Part shown: positions 1 to 7,565 of the stretch, piece by piece
Numbering within the stretch: position 1 is the first letter of the stretch
How the letters are laid out: each line of letters opens with the position of its first letter
Assembly: GCA_937897495.1 (NCBI GenBank)
Contig: CALCBL010000106.1
Coordinates: forward strand, 1-13,609
DNA length: 13,609 bases
Direction of reading: 5' to 3'
Source: an uncultured Burkholderiales bacterium
GTDB taxonomy: Bacteria; Pseudomonadota; Gammaproteobacteria; Burkholderiales; Burkholderiaceae_C
Translations under genes and position numbers: made by a program
The notes under the pieces: model-generated
The model's database searches: none
Told to the model about the DNA's origin: nothing
What the model saw: the letters and a program-made list of their open reading frames with translations, nothing else

Positions 1-2167
1 ATTCACGTGAAAATTTGAGGTAGTCCACAATTTTCTTATTGAAAACTTCGCCCGGTACCAACAAAGGAATACCGGGTGGGTAAGGCGTCACAAGCCCCAC
101 GGTGATGCGACCTTCAAGCTCATCAATCGACACACGCTCCGTTTGACGACGCGCAATGTGCGCATAAGCATCTGCTGGCGTCATGGCCGGCGTTAGGTCA
201 GACAAATACATTTCGGTGGTCAGGCGTGCTACATCGTATTTGGCATAAAGCGCGTGAATGTGCTGGCACAAATCGCGCAAGCCCATGCGCTCATACTTAG
301 GCTGCTTCTGACAAAACTCCGGCATGATGCGCCACATGGGTTGATTGCGATCGTAGTCGTCCTTGAACTGTTGCAAAGCAGTCAGCAAAGAATTCCATCG
401 ACCTTTGGTAATGCCAATGGTGAACATGATGAAGAAACTGTACAAGCCAGTTTTTTCAACCACCACGCCGTGCTCAGTTAAAAACTTGGTCAGCACAGAA
501 GCTGGAATACCTGTTTTATCGAACTTGCCATCCAAGTTCAAGCCGGGCGTAACAAGGGTGGCTTTGATGGGGTCAAGCATGTTGAAGCCATCGGTCATTT
601 GGCCGAACCCGTGCCACTTGCCGCCCTTCTTTTTGGGGTCACTGCGCAGAATCCAATCTTCGGCGCGACCGATGCCTTCATCGACCAAATTTTCAGGTCC
701 CCAAACCTTGAACCACCAGTCCTTGCCGTACTCGTCATCGACTTTTCGCATGGCACGGCGGAAGTCCAGGGCCTCGGCAATGCTTTCTTCCACCAAGGCT
801 GTGCCACCGGGCGGCTCCATCATGGCCGCCGCAACGTCGCAGCTGGCAATGATGCTGTACTGAGGGCTGGTGCTGGTGTGCATCAAATACGCTTCGTTGA
901 ACAAGTGTCGGTCTAGCTTGGTGTTTTGCGAATCTTGAATGAGCACATGGCTGGCTTGGCTGATGCCGGCCAACAACTTGTGAATCGATTGCGTGGAGTA
1001 GACCAATGAATGTTTAGGCCGCGGGCGTTTTTTGCCCATGGCATGGTAGGTGCCGTAAAAAGGATGGAAGGCAGCATGGGGCAACCAAGCTTCATCGAAG
1101 TGCAGGTTTTCAACATAACCATCGAGCATGCCTTTGATGGCTTCGGTGTTGTACAAAACGCCGTCATAAGTTGATTGCGTCAAGGTCATGACCCTGGGTT
1201 TCACTTTTTTGGCATCAATGCCTTTGAGCAATGGGTTGGCCTTGATCTTGGCCTGAATGCTGGCCACCGAAAACTCACTTTGTGGAATGGGCCCAATGAT
1301 GCCGTAATGATTGCGTGTTGGCTTCAAGAAAACGGGAATGGCACCCGTCATGATGATGGCGTGCAAAATGGACTTGTGGCAATTGCGATCGACCACCACC
1401 ACATCACCTGGCGCAACAGCATGGTGCCATACTATTTTGTTGGATGTGCTGGTGCCATTGGTCACAAAGAAACAATGGTCGGCATTGAAAATACGGGCCG
1501 CATTGCGTTCGCTTTCGCCAATGGCGCCGTTGTGGTCTAACAATTGACCCAACTCTTCCACGGCATTGCACACGTCAGCGCGCAACATGTTCTCGCCATA
1601 AAACTGATGGTACATCTGCCCCACAGGGCTCTTCAAAAATGCCACGCCACCTGAGTGACCCGGGCAGTGCCAAGAATAAGATCCGTCTTCGGCATAGTCC
1701 AACAGTGCTTTGAAAAATGGCGGTTGAACACCTTCCAAATAACTTTTGGCTTCGCGAATGATGTGGCGTGACACAAACTCTGGCGTGTCTTCAAACATGT
1801 GAATGAAGCCATGCAACTCTCGCAAGATGTCGTTGGGTATGTGGCGCGATGTTTTTGTTTCGCCATAAATGTAAATAGGAACGTCTGCATTTTTGCGCCG
1901 CACCTCTTCAATGAAGGCACGCAAACTTAAAACGGCAGGATCTAAATCGGGTCCGGGGGTGAACTCTTCATCGTCAATAGACAAAATGAAAGCGCTGGCC
2001 CGCGACTGCTGCTGCGCAAACTGCGACAGATCGCCATAACTGGTCACACCCAGAACCTCAAAGCCTTCTGTTTCAATGGCCTGAGCCAAGGCACGGATAC
2101 CCAGGCCAGAGGTGTTCTCAGAGCGGTAATCTTCGTCAATGATGACGATTGGAAAACGAAATTTCAT
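1..2167 (-). CDS. Orn/Lys/Arg decarboxylase (PLP fold type I), C-terminus cut by window edge
   Basis: Decarboxylates a basic amino acid (arginine, lysine or ornithine; not decided here) to the matching polyamine or diamine, in the cytoplasm. The minus frame is open from an ATG at 2165-2167 (MKFRFPIVIIDEDY) to the window edge, giving 722 codons; full family members have about 715-760, so only the C-terminal end is missing. Domains in order: N-terminal CheY-like wing (about 1-130), PLP-binding major domain (about 135-570), C-terminal domain. Visible motifs are CPGHSGG near residue 163, VTNGTSTSNK, DRNCHKS (K265), the pyridine-nitrogen aspartate in HFDEAW (D358), and the Schiff-base lysine in STQSIHK (K397). 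An AAGGCGG about 8-10 bases upstream is a plausible ribosome site. A weak TATAGA at 2254-2259 could be its -10 box. No amino acid/polyamine antiporter gene is visible beside it, so a dedicated acid-resistance pair is not shown. Family is certain; substrate is open. Confidence 0.93.
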   Translation of the reverse strand, partial: MKFRFPIVIIDEDYRSENTSGLGIRALAQAIETEGFEVLGVTSYGDLSQFAQQQSRASAFILSIDDEEFTPGPDLDPAVLSLRAFIEEVRRKNADVPIYIYGETKTSRHIPNDILRELHGFIHMFEDTPEFVSRHIIREAKSYLEGVQPPFFKALLDYAEDGSYSWHCPGHSGGVAFLKSPVGQMYHQFYGENMLRADVCNAVEELGQLLDHNGAIGESERNAARIFNADHCFFVTNGTSTSNKIVWHHAVAPGDVVVVDRNCHKSILHAIIMTGAIPVFLKPTRNHYGIIGPIPQSEFSVASIQAKIKANPLLKGIDAKKVKPRVMTLTQSTYDGVLYNTEAIKGMLDGYVENLHFDEAWLPHAAFHPFYGTYHAMGKKRPRPKHSLVYSTQSIHKLLAGISQASHVLIQDSQNTKLDRHLFNEAYLMHTSTSPQYSIIASCDVAAAMMEPPGGTALVEESIAEALDFRRAMRKVDDEYGKDWWFKVWGPENLVDEGIGRAEDWILRSDPKKKGGKWHGFGQMTDGFNMLDPIKATLVTPGLNLDGKFDKTGIPASVLTKFLTEHGVVVEKTGLYSFFIMFTIGITKGRWNSLLTALQQFKDDYDRNQPMWRIMPEFCQKQPKYERMGLRDLCQHIHALYAKYDVARLTTEMYLSDLTPAMTPADAYAHIARRQTERVSIDELEGRITVGLVTPYPPGIPLLVPGEVFNKKIVDYLKFSRE

Positions 2168-2246
2168 AGGGCCACCGCCTTGGGTAAAAAAATAAACAAC
2201 AGGGGCGAAGTGTAATGAATAAACGGCCTCACAGCGGCATCAGGGC

Positions 2247-2275
2247 TCAAGAATCTATACCTAAACTGCTATACT
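2247..2275 (+). promoter_or_regulatory. Putative sigma-70 promoter of the tRNA-Ser gene
   Basis: TATACT at 2270-2275 is a good -10 box placed ten bases before the tRNA 5' end, the usual close spacing for a tRNA gene. The -35 element 17 bases upstream (TCAAGA) is poor. The same 117-base gap must also carry the promoter of the divergent decarboxylase. The call rests on the -10 box and its position only. Confidence 0.45.
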
Positions 2276-2284
2276 CAAAGGCTC

Positions 2285-2374
2285 GGAGCGGTGGATGAGT
2301 GGTTTAAGTCGCACGCCTGGAAAGCGTGTGTGGGTTTATCCCCACCGCGGGTTCGAATCCCGCCTGCTCCGCCA
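2285..2374 (+). tRNA. tRNA-Ser (anticodon GGA)
   Basis: A 90-base gene that folds as a class II (long variable arm) tRNA. The acceptor strands GGAGCGG and CTGCTCC pair over seven positions with one G-T wobble, followed by discriminator G and an encoded CCA end. The anticodon arm is CACGC, loop CTGGAAA, GCGTG, with anticodon GGA at 2319-2321, reading UCC and UCU serine codons. The variable arm is GTGGG/CCCAC with a TTTATC loop, and the T arm contains GGTTCGAATCC. All expected elements are present and I see no disruption, intron or duplicated 3' end that would indicate an integrated element. Confidence 0.97.
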
Positions 2375-2380
2375 TCTTTA

Positions 2381-2416
2381 AAACCCTGCTAGAACTCTGT
2401 TTTAGTGGGGTTTGTT
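2381..2416 (+). terminator. Terminator hairpin downstream of tRNA-Ser
   Basis: The arms 2381-2395 (AAACCCTGCTAGAAC) and 2399-2413 (GTTTTAGTGGGGTTT) pair over 15 consecutive positions, three of them G-T wobbles, with a TCT loop. The 3' arm ends in TTT followed by GTT, so the U tract is short and imperfect. Its place directly after the tRNA fits a tRNA terminator. It ends only about ten bases before the MFS start codon, and a GTG at 2405-2407 that opens the MFS frame lies inside the stem. Confidence 0.7.
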
Positions 2417-2425
2417 ACTAAGCGC

Positions 2426-3697
2426 ATGAACATTTTCAGAAGCCCCTTGTTCAAAATCCCCGGTTACAGGCGGATGTGGTTTTCCATCCTGTTCAGCAAT
2501 TTGGGTGGGCAAATCACCCTGCTTGCGCTGCCCCTCACGGCCGTTTTCCTGCTAGACGCTTCTCCCACCCAAATGGGCCTACTCACCGCCATGGAAATTG
2601 CGCCCTTTGTGCTGCTTTCATTGCCCGGTGGCGTGCTGCTTGATCGCATGCAAAAACTACCTGTCTACATCGCTGGCGAGATTGTCATGGGATTGTCATT
2701 GTTAACCATTCCTTTGGCTTGGGCATTTGACTTTCTGACCATTGACCTCATGTACGTTGTCAGTTTTGCAATCGGGGCGGTCTACACCATTGCCGGTTCG
2801 GCCTCGCAATTGGTTCTGACCCAATTGGTTGGACGAGACAAATTGGTCGAAGCCTATTCTCAAAATGCCATTGCGGGTTCTATGGCAGAAGTCATGGGCC
2901 CAGGGCTTGCCGGCATCTTGATCAGGGTATTTGGCGCGCCCTTGGCATTGGTCATGGACGCTTTGCTCTTAATTGGATCTGTGCTTATGCTCAAAGGCAT
3001 TCGGATCCATGAAGAAGTGCCCGCTAGGTCGACATGGAAAGACCGATCTTTCAAAGATGAATTGTGGAAAGGCCTCAACTTTGTCCGCTCGCATCCCATG
3101 CTTCTCGAAATGGCGGCCATTGTGGGGGCGTGGCAATTTTTTGCACAAATGGCGCTGTCTGTTCAGATTATTTTTGCGGTCAAGGACTTAGGGCTTGATG
3201 AAACTTTGGTGGCCTCAAGTTTTGTTGCCATGGGTCTTGGGTCTGTTTTAGGCGGCATGGCGGGCCCACCCATCTCTCGAAAAATTGGCTTAGGCCCAGC
3301 ACTCATTGTGGGCATTGCCATCACCTCCGTTGGCTGGATCAGCCTTTTATTGTTTGAGGGCTTGCTCCCCAGTATTTTTTTATTTTCATGGATGCTCATT
3401 TGCTTTAGCTGGGGCGCCACCCTGCTCTTCGTGAATTTTTTATCGCTCAGGCAAGCGTTCACACCCACCGAGCTTTTAGGACGCATGACCACCACCATGC
3501 GCTGGTTGATTACCTTGCCTGCCGCGCCAGGCGCGCTTTTAGGTGGCTGGATGGCAGAGCACATTGGCATGCGAAGTTCGCTTTTGTGCGCGGGCATCGG
3601 CACACTCTTAGTGGCCTTGGTGGCCACCCTTCGGCCCCGCCTGAAATCAATTCATCAATTGCCTGAAATCAAAGATTCAACGCTTCATCCAGGTTGA
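2426..3697 (+). CDS. MFS transporter, EntS/MFS_3-like exporter
   Basis: A 423-residue inner-membrane protein of the major facilitator superfamily, of the usual length for a 12-helix member. After a short cytoplasmic N-terminus the sequence SNLGGQITLLALPLTAV is typical of the MFS_3 group that includes the enterobactin exporter EntS. The loop between helices 2 and 3 carries a motif-A-like stretch, GGVLLDRMQKLP (about residues 68-79). Hydrophobic stretches continue to near residue 405, followed by a polar tail. The frame can be extended upstream to a GTG at 2405, but that codon is buried in the tRNA terminator stem, so I take the ATG at 2426; its ribosome site is weak. No promoter of its own is evident, so expression may depend on read-through from the tRNA promoter. 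It converges on the peptide-importer operon, leaving only 20 bases between stop codons. Substrate is unknown: small-molecule or drug efflux is the family expectation. Confidence 0.88.
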   Translation: MNIFRSPLFKIPGYRRMWFSILFSNLGGQITLLALPLTAVFLLDASPTQMGLLTAMEIAPFVLLSLPGGVLLDRMQKLPVYIAGEIVMGLSLLTIPLAWAFDFLTIDLMYVVSFAIGAVYTIAGSASQLVLTQLVGRDKLVEAYSQNAIAGSMAEVMGPGLAGILIRVFGAPLALVMDALLLIGSVLMLKGIRIHEEVPARSTWKDRSFKDELWKGLNFVRSHPMLLEMAAIVGAWQFFAQMALSVQIIFAVKDLGLDETLVASSFVAMGLGSVLGGMAGPPISRKIGLGPALIVGIAITSVGWISLLLFEGLLPSIFLFSWMLICFSWGATLLFVNFLSLRQAFTPTELLGRMTTTMRWLITLPAAPGALLGGWMAEHIGMRSSLLCAGIGTLLVALVATLRPRLKSIHQLPEIKDSTLHPG

Positions 3698-3705
3698 TCA
3701 CACAG

Positions 3706-3719
3706 AAGGCTAAAGCCTT
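3706..3719. terminator. Weak hairpin between convergent MFS and ABC ATPase genes
   Basis: AAGGC (3706-3710) and GCCTT (3715-3719) can form a 5-bp stem with a TAAA loop in the 20-base gap between the two converging stop codons, overlapping the TAA of the ATPase gene. There is no T run on either side, so a Rho-independent terminator is doubtful; it is recorded because it is the only structure in the gap. Confidence 0.25.
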
Positions 3720-5484
3720 AAACGCTAATCGTTTCTTGCACTCTTGGCACCGCCGCCAACAAGGTCTGTGTGTAGGCGTGCTGCGGCGCCTGGTAAATTT
3801 GAGCGGCATCACCTTGCTCCACCACATGACCTTTGTTCATGACCAGCAAAGAGTCGGACATGTAGCGCACCACTTCCAAATCGTGCGAGATGAACAAGTA
3901 ACTAAGGCCTAATTCTTTCTGCAGATCTTTCAACAAGTTAAGGACCTGCGCTTGAACCGAAACATCCAAGGCTGATACAGCCTCATCAAGGACCACCACC
4001 TCGGGCGACAAGCTCAAGGACCGAGCAATGGCAATGCGCTGTCGCTGGCCACCCGAAAACTCAAATGGATAACGCTTCAACGCAGATGCCGGCATGCCGA
4101 CCTTGTCTAGCAAACTGAGAGATTGCTTCTCCCAATCTGCACTGTTAGCGCCAATGCCGTGCAGTTGCATGGGTTCACTCAAAATTTCGCCCACTGTAAA
4201 TCGCGGATTCAATGATGCATACGGATTTTGAAAAACAATCTGAAGCCTGCGCTTGTAAGCCGCAAATTCAGAGTTCGACATGTCAAACAAATTTTTCCCG
4301 TCAAAAAACACCTTGCCGGCTGTGGCTTCGTGCAACCTAAGAAGACACAAGCCCACAGTGGTTTTACCTGAGCCTGACTCGCCTACCAAGCCTACCGTTT
4401 GGCCTCGCATCAATTGAAAACTGACATTTTCAACCGCGACAAAGTCATCGCTTTGAAACCACGGCCCAGACCGCTTGAACACTTTGCGCAGACCTTGTAC
4501 TTCTAACAAGGGCGTCTCTGATTTTGGTTTTGCAACAACCATGGCTGGTGCATCTATCGATTGCGCAATGGGCACAGGCGCACTTTCACCTGAGTTGGTA
4601 GACATCCAATCGTCAATGGTTAACAGCCGCTTGCCTTGCCGATCTATGCTGGGGCGGCAACTTAGCAGGGCCTTGGTGTAGGGGTCTTGCGGTTGGCTAA
4701 ACAATGTACGAACAGGGCCTGCCTCACGAACGGTGCCTTTGCGCATGACTACAGCATGATCGGCCACTTCACTGACCAAGCCCAAATCGTGCGTGATGAA
4801 AAGCATGGCCATTCGGCGCCTCTCGCGCAATTCGGCTAGAAGCAACAAAATTTGGCGTTGTACAGTCACATCCAAAGCTGTCGTAGGTTCATCAGCGATC
4901 AACAGTTCAGGCTCACAGGCCAATGCCATGGCAATCATGACGCGTTGCTGTTGGCCGCCCGACAACTCATGCGGGTAAGCATTGACGCGTTTTTGAGGCT
5001 CGGGTATGCCCACTTCTTCAAGAAGTTCGCAAGCGCGCGCAGCAGCTTGTTTGTTTGAAACAGGCTTGTGCGCTTTCAACATTTCAGCCAGCTGGAAGCC
5101 GACTGTGTACACCGGGTTCAGTGACGTCATGGGGTCTTGAAAGATCATGGCAATTCGAGAGCCTCGAATGAGTTGCCAATCGGTCCTTGAAAGATTCAAC
5201 AAAGAACGGTTGTCGTAATTGATGGCCGAATGCAAAGCAACGATGGCATTTTGAGGGGGCAGCAAGCCCATGATGGCCAAAGCACTGACCGACTTGCCAC
5301 TGCCAGACTCGCCCACCAACGCCACTGTGCGTTCGCGAGGGATCACAAATGAAACTGACTCAACAGCTCGAACAGGTGCCTTGGAGGCACTGATGAAATC
5401 GACTGTCAGGTTTTTAACTTCCAACAAATTGTCAGAAATTTGTGCGATGGGGGGTGGGTATCTGCGTGTTGCCATGTCAAGCAT
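3718..5484 (-). CDS. Peptide ABC transporter, fused double ATP-binding protein (YejF-type)
   Basis: A 588-residue cytoplasmic ATPase that would power oligopeptide uptake through the two permeases upstream. Two complete ABC modules lie in one chain. Module 1 has Walker A GESGSGKS (58-65), signature LSGGQ (174-178), Walker B LLIADE (194-199) and switch H232. Module 2 has Walker A GESGSGKT (368-375), signature FSGGQ (476-480), Walker B VVVLDE (496-501) and switch H534. Both modules therefore look catalytically competent. A Ser/Ala/Pro-rich linker (about 290-325) joins them. Such fused DppD-DppF-like proteins are typical of YejF and GsiA. It is the last gene of the A-B-E-F operon, 14 bases after the preceding stop. 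The start is uncertain between ATG 5484 and ATG 5475, as neither has a clear ribosome site. Confidence 0.93.
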   Translation of the reverse strand: MLDMATRRYPPPIAQISDNLLEVKNLTVDFISASKAPVRAVESVSFVIPRERTVALVGESGSGKSVSALAIMGLLPPQNAIVALHSAINYDNRSLLNLSRTDWQLIRGSRIAMIFQDPMTSLNPVYTVGFQLAEMLKAHKPVSNKQAAARACELLEEVGIPEPQKRVNAYPHELSGGQQQRVMIAMALACEPELLIADEPTTALDVTVQRQILLLLAELRERRRMAMLFITHDLGLVSEVADHAVVMRKGTVREAGPVRTLFSQPQDPYTKALLSCRPSIDRQGKRLLTIDDWMSTNSGESAPVPIAQSIDAPAMVVAKPKSETPLLEVQGLRKVFKRSGPWFQSDDFVAVENVSFQLMRGQTVGLVGESGSGKTTVGLCLLRLHEATAGKVFFDGKNLFDMSNSEFAAYKRRLQIVFQNPYASLNPRFTVGEILSEPMQLHGIGANSADWEKQSLSLLDKVGMPASALKRYPFEFSGGQRQRIAIARSLSLSPEVVVLDEAVSALDVSVQAQVLNLLKDLQKELGLSYLFISHDLEVVRYMSDSLLVMNKGHVVEQGDAAQIYQAPQHAYTQTLLAAVPRVQETISV

Positions 5485-5498
5485 TCAATGAATTGGGC

Positions 5499-6608
5499 TC
5501 AGTGAATCACTTTGGGATCTAGAGCGTCCCTGAGTGAATCTGTGAGAAGGGACAAGCCTGTTACAAAAATGGACATGGCAGCGGTTGCAGACAAGAGTTG
5601 CCACCAATACCCCACCAGCAAATCATTTTGTGCTTCTGTCAGCATGGTGCCCCATGAAACGCCATCAACGGGCACCCCAAATCCGAGGAAAGACAAAATC
5701 ACTTCTGCTTTGATACAAGATACCGTCAGCAATGAAAACTGAACCAAAATGACATGGCTCACGTTGGGCAAAATATGCACAAACATGCGCCTGTTGTTGG
5801 AGGCGCCAATGGCATCTGCCGCCCTCACATATTCTCGGTTGCGGTGCTTCAGGTATTCACCTCGCATCAATCGGTAAGTGCCCGTCCAACCTGTGATTCC
5901 CAAAATAAGCACCACGGCCATGGTGCCCTTGGTATTCAAAACAGCCGCAATGGCCAAGATCAGCAATATTCCTGGAATGGAATGAAAAACGTTGTAAAGC
6001 CAATTGCTTAAGTCGTCGACAATGCCGCCGTACCAGCCCGAGACGGCACCTAAAACAGAGCCCAGGAGCGTGGCCATGAAAGCGGCGGCCAAGCCTACCA
6101 AGATGCTGGTTTCAGCACCTTTAATGGTCTTGGCTAAAACGTCTCTGCCCCATTTGTCGGAGCCCATTGGCAGGTGTGTTGCCAAGGCGTTAACCTTGTC
6201 GCCAGCAGGCTTCACAGCTTTTTGTGCCTGCTCCCATTGCGCTGCGATGGGATCTACAACATCCGTAGGGGTGGGTTCGTACAGCACCACCTCAGGGATG
6301 GCCTTGCTTGCGTCATCGCTTTGAATTGCACTCTTGGCCCACGATGGCGGCGCATTGCTAATAGCGACCTCTTTTTCCCAATCGGAAGCCAAAGGCCCGA
6401 CCAAGGTGGTGAACACCAAAGCCAAACTGAGAATCACAGTGATGCCACTCCACACACCCACCCGATCCGATTTAAAGCGACGCCAGGCCAAAGCCCAAGC
6501 GCCTTCACTGACGGCACTGACAGGCCCTTTAGCAAGCGAGCTGCCCAAGGGATTGGGATTGTTGTCAGCTGAATTTGGAAGGCTTTGCATATTCATGTGA
6601 AAGGTCAT
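5499..6608 (-). CDS. Peptide ABC transporter permease, DppC/YejE-type
   Basis: A 369-residue inner-membrane permease, the second membrane subunit of the importer. A polar N-terminus of about 50 residues is followed by TM1 (about 52-72), then a long hydrophilic stretch (about 73-165). After it come GSDKWGRDVLAKT and five further hydrophobic stretches of the binding-protein-dependent permease domain. The ATPase-contacting EAA loop is YVRAADAIGASNNRRMFVHILPN split around residues 260-282, and LSFLGFGVP (305-313) is a usual family block. The hydrophilic stretch after TM1 is much longer than in ordinary DppC; E. coli YejE also has an extended segment here, which supports a Yej-type system. It starts 6 bases after the stop of the permease B gene, so the two are co-transcribed. 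The start ATG at 6608 is assumed; ATG 6596 and 6590 are in-frame alternatives without better ribosome sites. Confidence 0.92.
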   Translation of the reverse strand: MTFHMNMQSLPNSADNNPNPLGSSLAKGPVSAVSEGAWALAWRRFKSDRVGVWSGITVILSLALVFTTLVGPLASDWEKEVAISNAPPSWAKSAIQSDDASKAIPEVVLYEPTPTDVVDPIAAQWEQAQKAVKPAGDKVNALATHLPMGSDKWGRDVLAKTIKGAETSILVGLAAAFMATLLGSVLGAVSGWYGGIVDDLSNWLYNVFHSIPGILLILAIAAVLNTKGTMAVVLILGITGWTGTYRLMRGEYLKHRNREYVRAADAIGASNNRRMFVHILPNVSHVILVQFSLLTVSCIKAEVILSFLGFGVPVDGVSWGTMLTEAQNDLLVGYWWQLLSATAAMSIFVTGLSLLTDSLRDALDPKVIH

Positions 6609-6614
6609 CAGATT

Positions 6615-7553
6615 TCAGCGCAATTGAACGCGAGGATCGGTGAGGCGGTACAGGACGTCGCCGATCAGATTGAAAATCATGGTGGCAATGGCCACATAAA
6701 CTGTGACGGCTTTGATCACTGGAAAATCACTTCGCTCTACAGCCAGAATGATTTCTCGGCCAACGCCAGGAATACCGAAGAATCGTTCCAACAAAAAAGC
6801 ACCAAGCAACAAACCTGGCAAATTGGAAATCACAAAGGTAATGACAGGAATGAGGGCGTTGCGCAAAACATGCACAAACATCACCCGAGGCTCAGAAAGC
6901 CCTTTTGCTCTGGCTGTGCGCACATAGTCTTGGTCGACTTCGTCCAGCACGAAACTTCGAAACAAACGCGTATTGGGAGCAATGCTGACCACCAAGCCCA
7001 GCAAGATAGGCAGCGGCGCATAAGTGCTGATGTTTTTCCAAAAATCGTCGCTCCAACCTTGCACTGGAAACCAGCCTAAGCGGTAGGCCAGCACATATTG
7101 GCCCAAAATGATGAATACCAAGATACTGACAGACATCAAAGAGGTGAAGACAAGCATGGTGCCACGGTCAACAGAAGACCCTCTGACCCAAGCCAAACCC
7201 AGGGCAAGGACCAAGGCGATCAGGGTCTCTATCAACAGCAATGGCGCCACTAAAGTCAATGAAGCGGGCAAGCGGGTTGCAAAAATATCGGCAACAGATT
7301 CGCCTGTGGTCCAACTGTTGCCAAAGTTGAAAGTAGCAACTTGTTTGACAAAAATCCACAACTGCACTGCGAGCGGTTGATCAAGCCCCAACTCAGCCCG
7401 AATGCTGTCAATTTGTTCTTGGTTCGAAAACAAGCCTGCCAGCACATAGGCGGGGTCACCACCAATCCAATTGAAAAGGAAAAATACCAACAAGATCACA
7501 CCGGCCAAGGTTGGAATCATTTGCCAGATGCGGCGAAAGATATAGGCACTCAT
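6615..7553 (-). CDS. Peptide ABC transporter permease, DppB/YejB-type
   Basis: A 312-residue inner-membrane permease, first membrane subunit of the importer. TM1 lies at about 11-30 and is followed by the usual periplasmic region with GLDQPLAVQLW (56-66) and FNFGNSW (75-81). The permease core begins around residue 97. The cytoplasmic EAA loop spans about 210-236 and reads YVRTARAKGLSEP followed by VLRNALIP; LLERFFGIPGVG (254-265) is the characteristic block of the DppB/OppB group. It is shorter than E. coli YejB (364 residues) and closer to DppB in length, so orthology to YejB is not proven. The ATG at 7553 follows the substrate-binding gene by 12 bases; AAAGG overlapping that gene's stop codon is a plausible ribosome site and suggests coupled translation. 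Confidence 0.93.
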   Translation of the reverse strand: MSAYIFRRIWQMIPTLAGVILLVFFLFNWIGGDPAYVLAGLFSNQEQIDSIRAELGLDQPLAVQLWIFVKQVATFNFGNSWTTGESVADIFATRLPASLTLVAPLLLIETLIALVLALGLAWVRGSSVDRGTMLVFTSLMSVSILVFIILGQYVLAYRLGWFPVQGWSDDFWKNISTYAPLPILLGLVVSIAPNTRLFRSFVLDEVDQDYVRTARAKGLSEPRVMFVHVLRNALIPVITFVISNLPGLLLGAFLLERFFGIPGVGREIILAVERSDFPVIKAVTVYVAIATMIFNLIGDVLYRLTDPRVQLR

Positions 7554-7565
7554 GTTTCAGTGCCT

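Noticed and set aside
363..863. A 166-codon plus-strand open frame at the left end
   Set aside because: It is antisense to the decarboxylase, whose conserved motifs run unbroken through the same bases.
2405..2425. Upstream GTG start for the MFS gene, adding seven residues
   Set aside because: The GTG lies in the stem of the tRNA terminator and the added residues have no family support; ATG 2426 is preferred.
2285..3697. tRNA-Ser as an integration site for a mobile element carrying the MFS gene
   Set aside because: No integrase gene and no second copy of the tRNA 3' end were seen in the window.
1..3697. Decarboxylase plus MFS gene as an amino-acid/polyamine acid-resistance pair
   Set aside because: Known antiporters for such decarboxylases (AdiC, CadB, PotE) belong to the APC family, whereas this is an MFS_3-type exporter on the opposite strand beyond a tRNA gene.
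3718..5484. Alanine in the second Walker B region (LDEAVSALD instead of DEP) as a sign of a dead ATPase
   Set aside because: The catalytic glutamate is present, and the DEAVSALD form occurs in active peptide-transporter ATPases such as GsiA-like proteins.
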